Both the position numbers and the translations under genes were made by a program. A stretch of DNA of 64,000 nt from Hippopus hippopus (lineage: Eukaryota; Mollusca; Bivalvia; Cardiida; Cardiidae), in the NCBI GenBank assembly GCA_946811185.2, contig OX328107.1, positions 24,945,587 through 25,009,586 of the forward strand, read 5' to 3'. The first letter of the stretch is position 1, and every line of letters begins with the position of its first letter. The notes beneath the pieces are model-generated. The model was not told the origin of the DNA. It did not search any database and worked only from the letters and a program-made list of their open reading frames with translations. Below are positions 62,979 through 64,000 of the stretch, piece after piece.

Positions 62979-64000
62979 AACAAGAGCGGCAAATTGTCGC
63001 AAGATACGCCCGTCCCACAGCCAGTTGTCGAGGGGGTATAATAATCGTAAAGGGCAGGTAATGCAACAAACATGTTTACCAAGTCTCAAAGTCAATTTTG
63101 ACTTGAAGTGACAAAGTTCCATTCTGGACAAGAAAGAAATACTGTAAAAATGAAGATCAAAGTGGAATTACTCAAAATCTACACTAGGTAGAGTTATTGT
63201 TCTTGTGCACTGTACTCCGTAATATTGCAACAAAAATGCATACCATGTATGAAGTTGTTCTGACTTGAGATGACAAAGTTATTTTCCGGACAAGCACTAA
63301 ATGCTGTAAAAATGACGATCAAAGGGAAATAACACAAAGACAGCATGAGGTAGAGTAACAATTCTTGCGCACTGCACTTCCAAATATTGCAACAAGTAAG
63401 CATACCATATTTCAAGTCATTCCTACTTAACATGACAAAGTTTTGCTCAGGACAAGCAAGAAATGCTATAAAAGTGAAGATCAAAGGGGGGATAACTCAA
63501 AATTTCTGCTAGGAAGAGTTATGGTTCTTGTGCACTGCACTCCGTAATTTTTCAACAATCATGCATACCAAATTTGAAGATGTTCAGACTAGAGATGACA
63601 AAGTTATATTCCAGACAAGCAGAAAATGCTGTAAAAATGACCATCAAAGGGAAATAACTCAAAGACAGCACAAGGTACAGTTATGGTTCTTTCACATTGC
63701 ACTCTGTATTATTGCAACAAACACAAATGCCAAGTTTCAAGTCAATCGGACTGGAGATGACAAAGTTATGCTCCGGACAAAGAACTGGACGACACCTGCC
63801 CACCCACCCTCTCAGGAGTTATTGTTCTTGCGCACTGTACTCCGTAATATTGCAACAAACATGCATACCATGTTTGAAGTCGTTCTGACTTGAGATGACA
63901 AAGTTATGTTCTGGACAAGCACTAAATTCTGTAAAAATGACGATCAAAGGGAAATAACTCAGACAGCACAAGGTAGAGTTACAATTCTTGTGCACTGCAC
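62979..64000 (+). mobile_element. Satellite-bearing element, tandem copy 3, runs off the window
   Basis: Starts AACAAGAGCGGCAAATTGTC after the duplicated flank and continues to the window end. A linker-like GACACCTGCCCACCCACCC at 63790 leads straight into another satellite unit without the terminal hairpin. Confidence 0.8.

Noticed and set aside
60606..63893. Four similar ORFs beginning MCTALRNFSTIMHTKFEDVQ as a small gene family
   Set aside because: They coincide with satellite units of the tandem elements, and the similarity is at the DNA level throughout, including outside the ORFs.

Overview
The window looks like invertebrate nuclear DNA, most probably from a bivalve mollusc. It is AT-rich, and its one securely recognised host gene has small coding exons with GT-AG introns. 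Most of the rest is short non-autonomous transposons, minisatellites and tRNA-derived SINEs. The bivalve assignment rests mainly on the look of the repeat ends (ACAAGAG-type 5' ends, satellite-filled bodies) and is inference. There are no operons, rRNA genes, true tRNA genes or CRISPR arrays.

Host genes. FLAD1 (FAD synthase) supplies its last six coding exons on the + strand (9535-18491). They encode the PAPS-reductase-like adenylyltransferase domain; the N-terminal molybdopterin-binding-like domain must lie left of the window or in exons I did not recognise. A polyadenylation signal follows at 19079. Weaker host candidates are a small four-helix membrane protein ORF (26562-26954), two unassigned terminal exons (22680-22762, 25470-25615), and a possible second + strand gene with a promoter-like segment near 38.96-39.0 kb and exons at 39866, 44479 and perhaps 57103.

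Layout. 1-9.5 kb: repeats, including an intronic minisatellite that copies the FLAD1 3' splice site and is interrupted by a SINE, a hairpin MITE and a mariner. 9.5-19.1 kb: FLAD1 exons in repeat-filled introns; the last intron holds a Tc1 derivative with 210-bp inverted ends. 19.8-21.3 kb: a nearly intact Tc1-like transposon. 23.3-25.0 and 45.7-47.3 kb: two oppositely oriented copies of a 1.7-kb TA-flanked element. 29.6-31.0 and 40.3-41.5 kb: decayed mariners. 36.5-37.1 kb: a DUF6589-like pseudogene. 45.2-53.6 kb: a large inverted duplication. 53.65-56.1 kb: a three-level transposon nest. 59.8-64 kb: three tandem satellite-bearing elements that run off the window.

Two systems dominate. The first is about 38 copies of a TTAA-flanked MITE (family H) with a roughly 67-nt near-perfect hairpin whose two arms carry the same deviations within a copy. 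The second is a modular class of elements with a 5' AC(A/T)AGAG signature, an interchangeable tandem repeat body, a GACGGACG-like linker and a 3' hairpin followed by TAAAA or TATAA. I find no coding partner for either.
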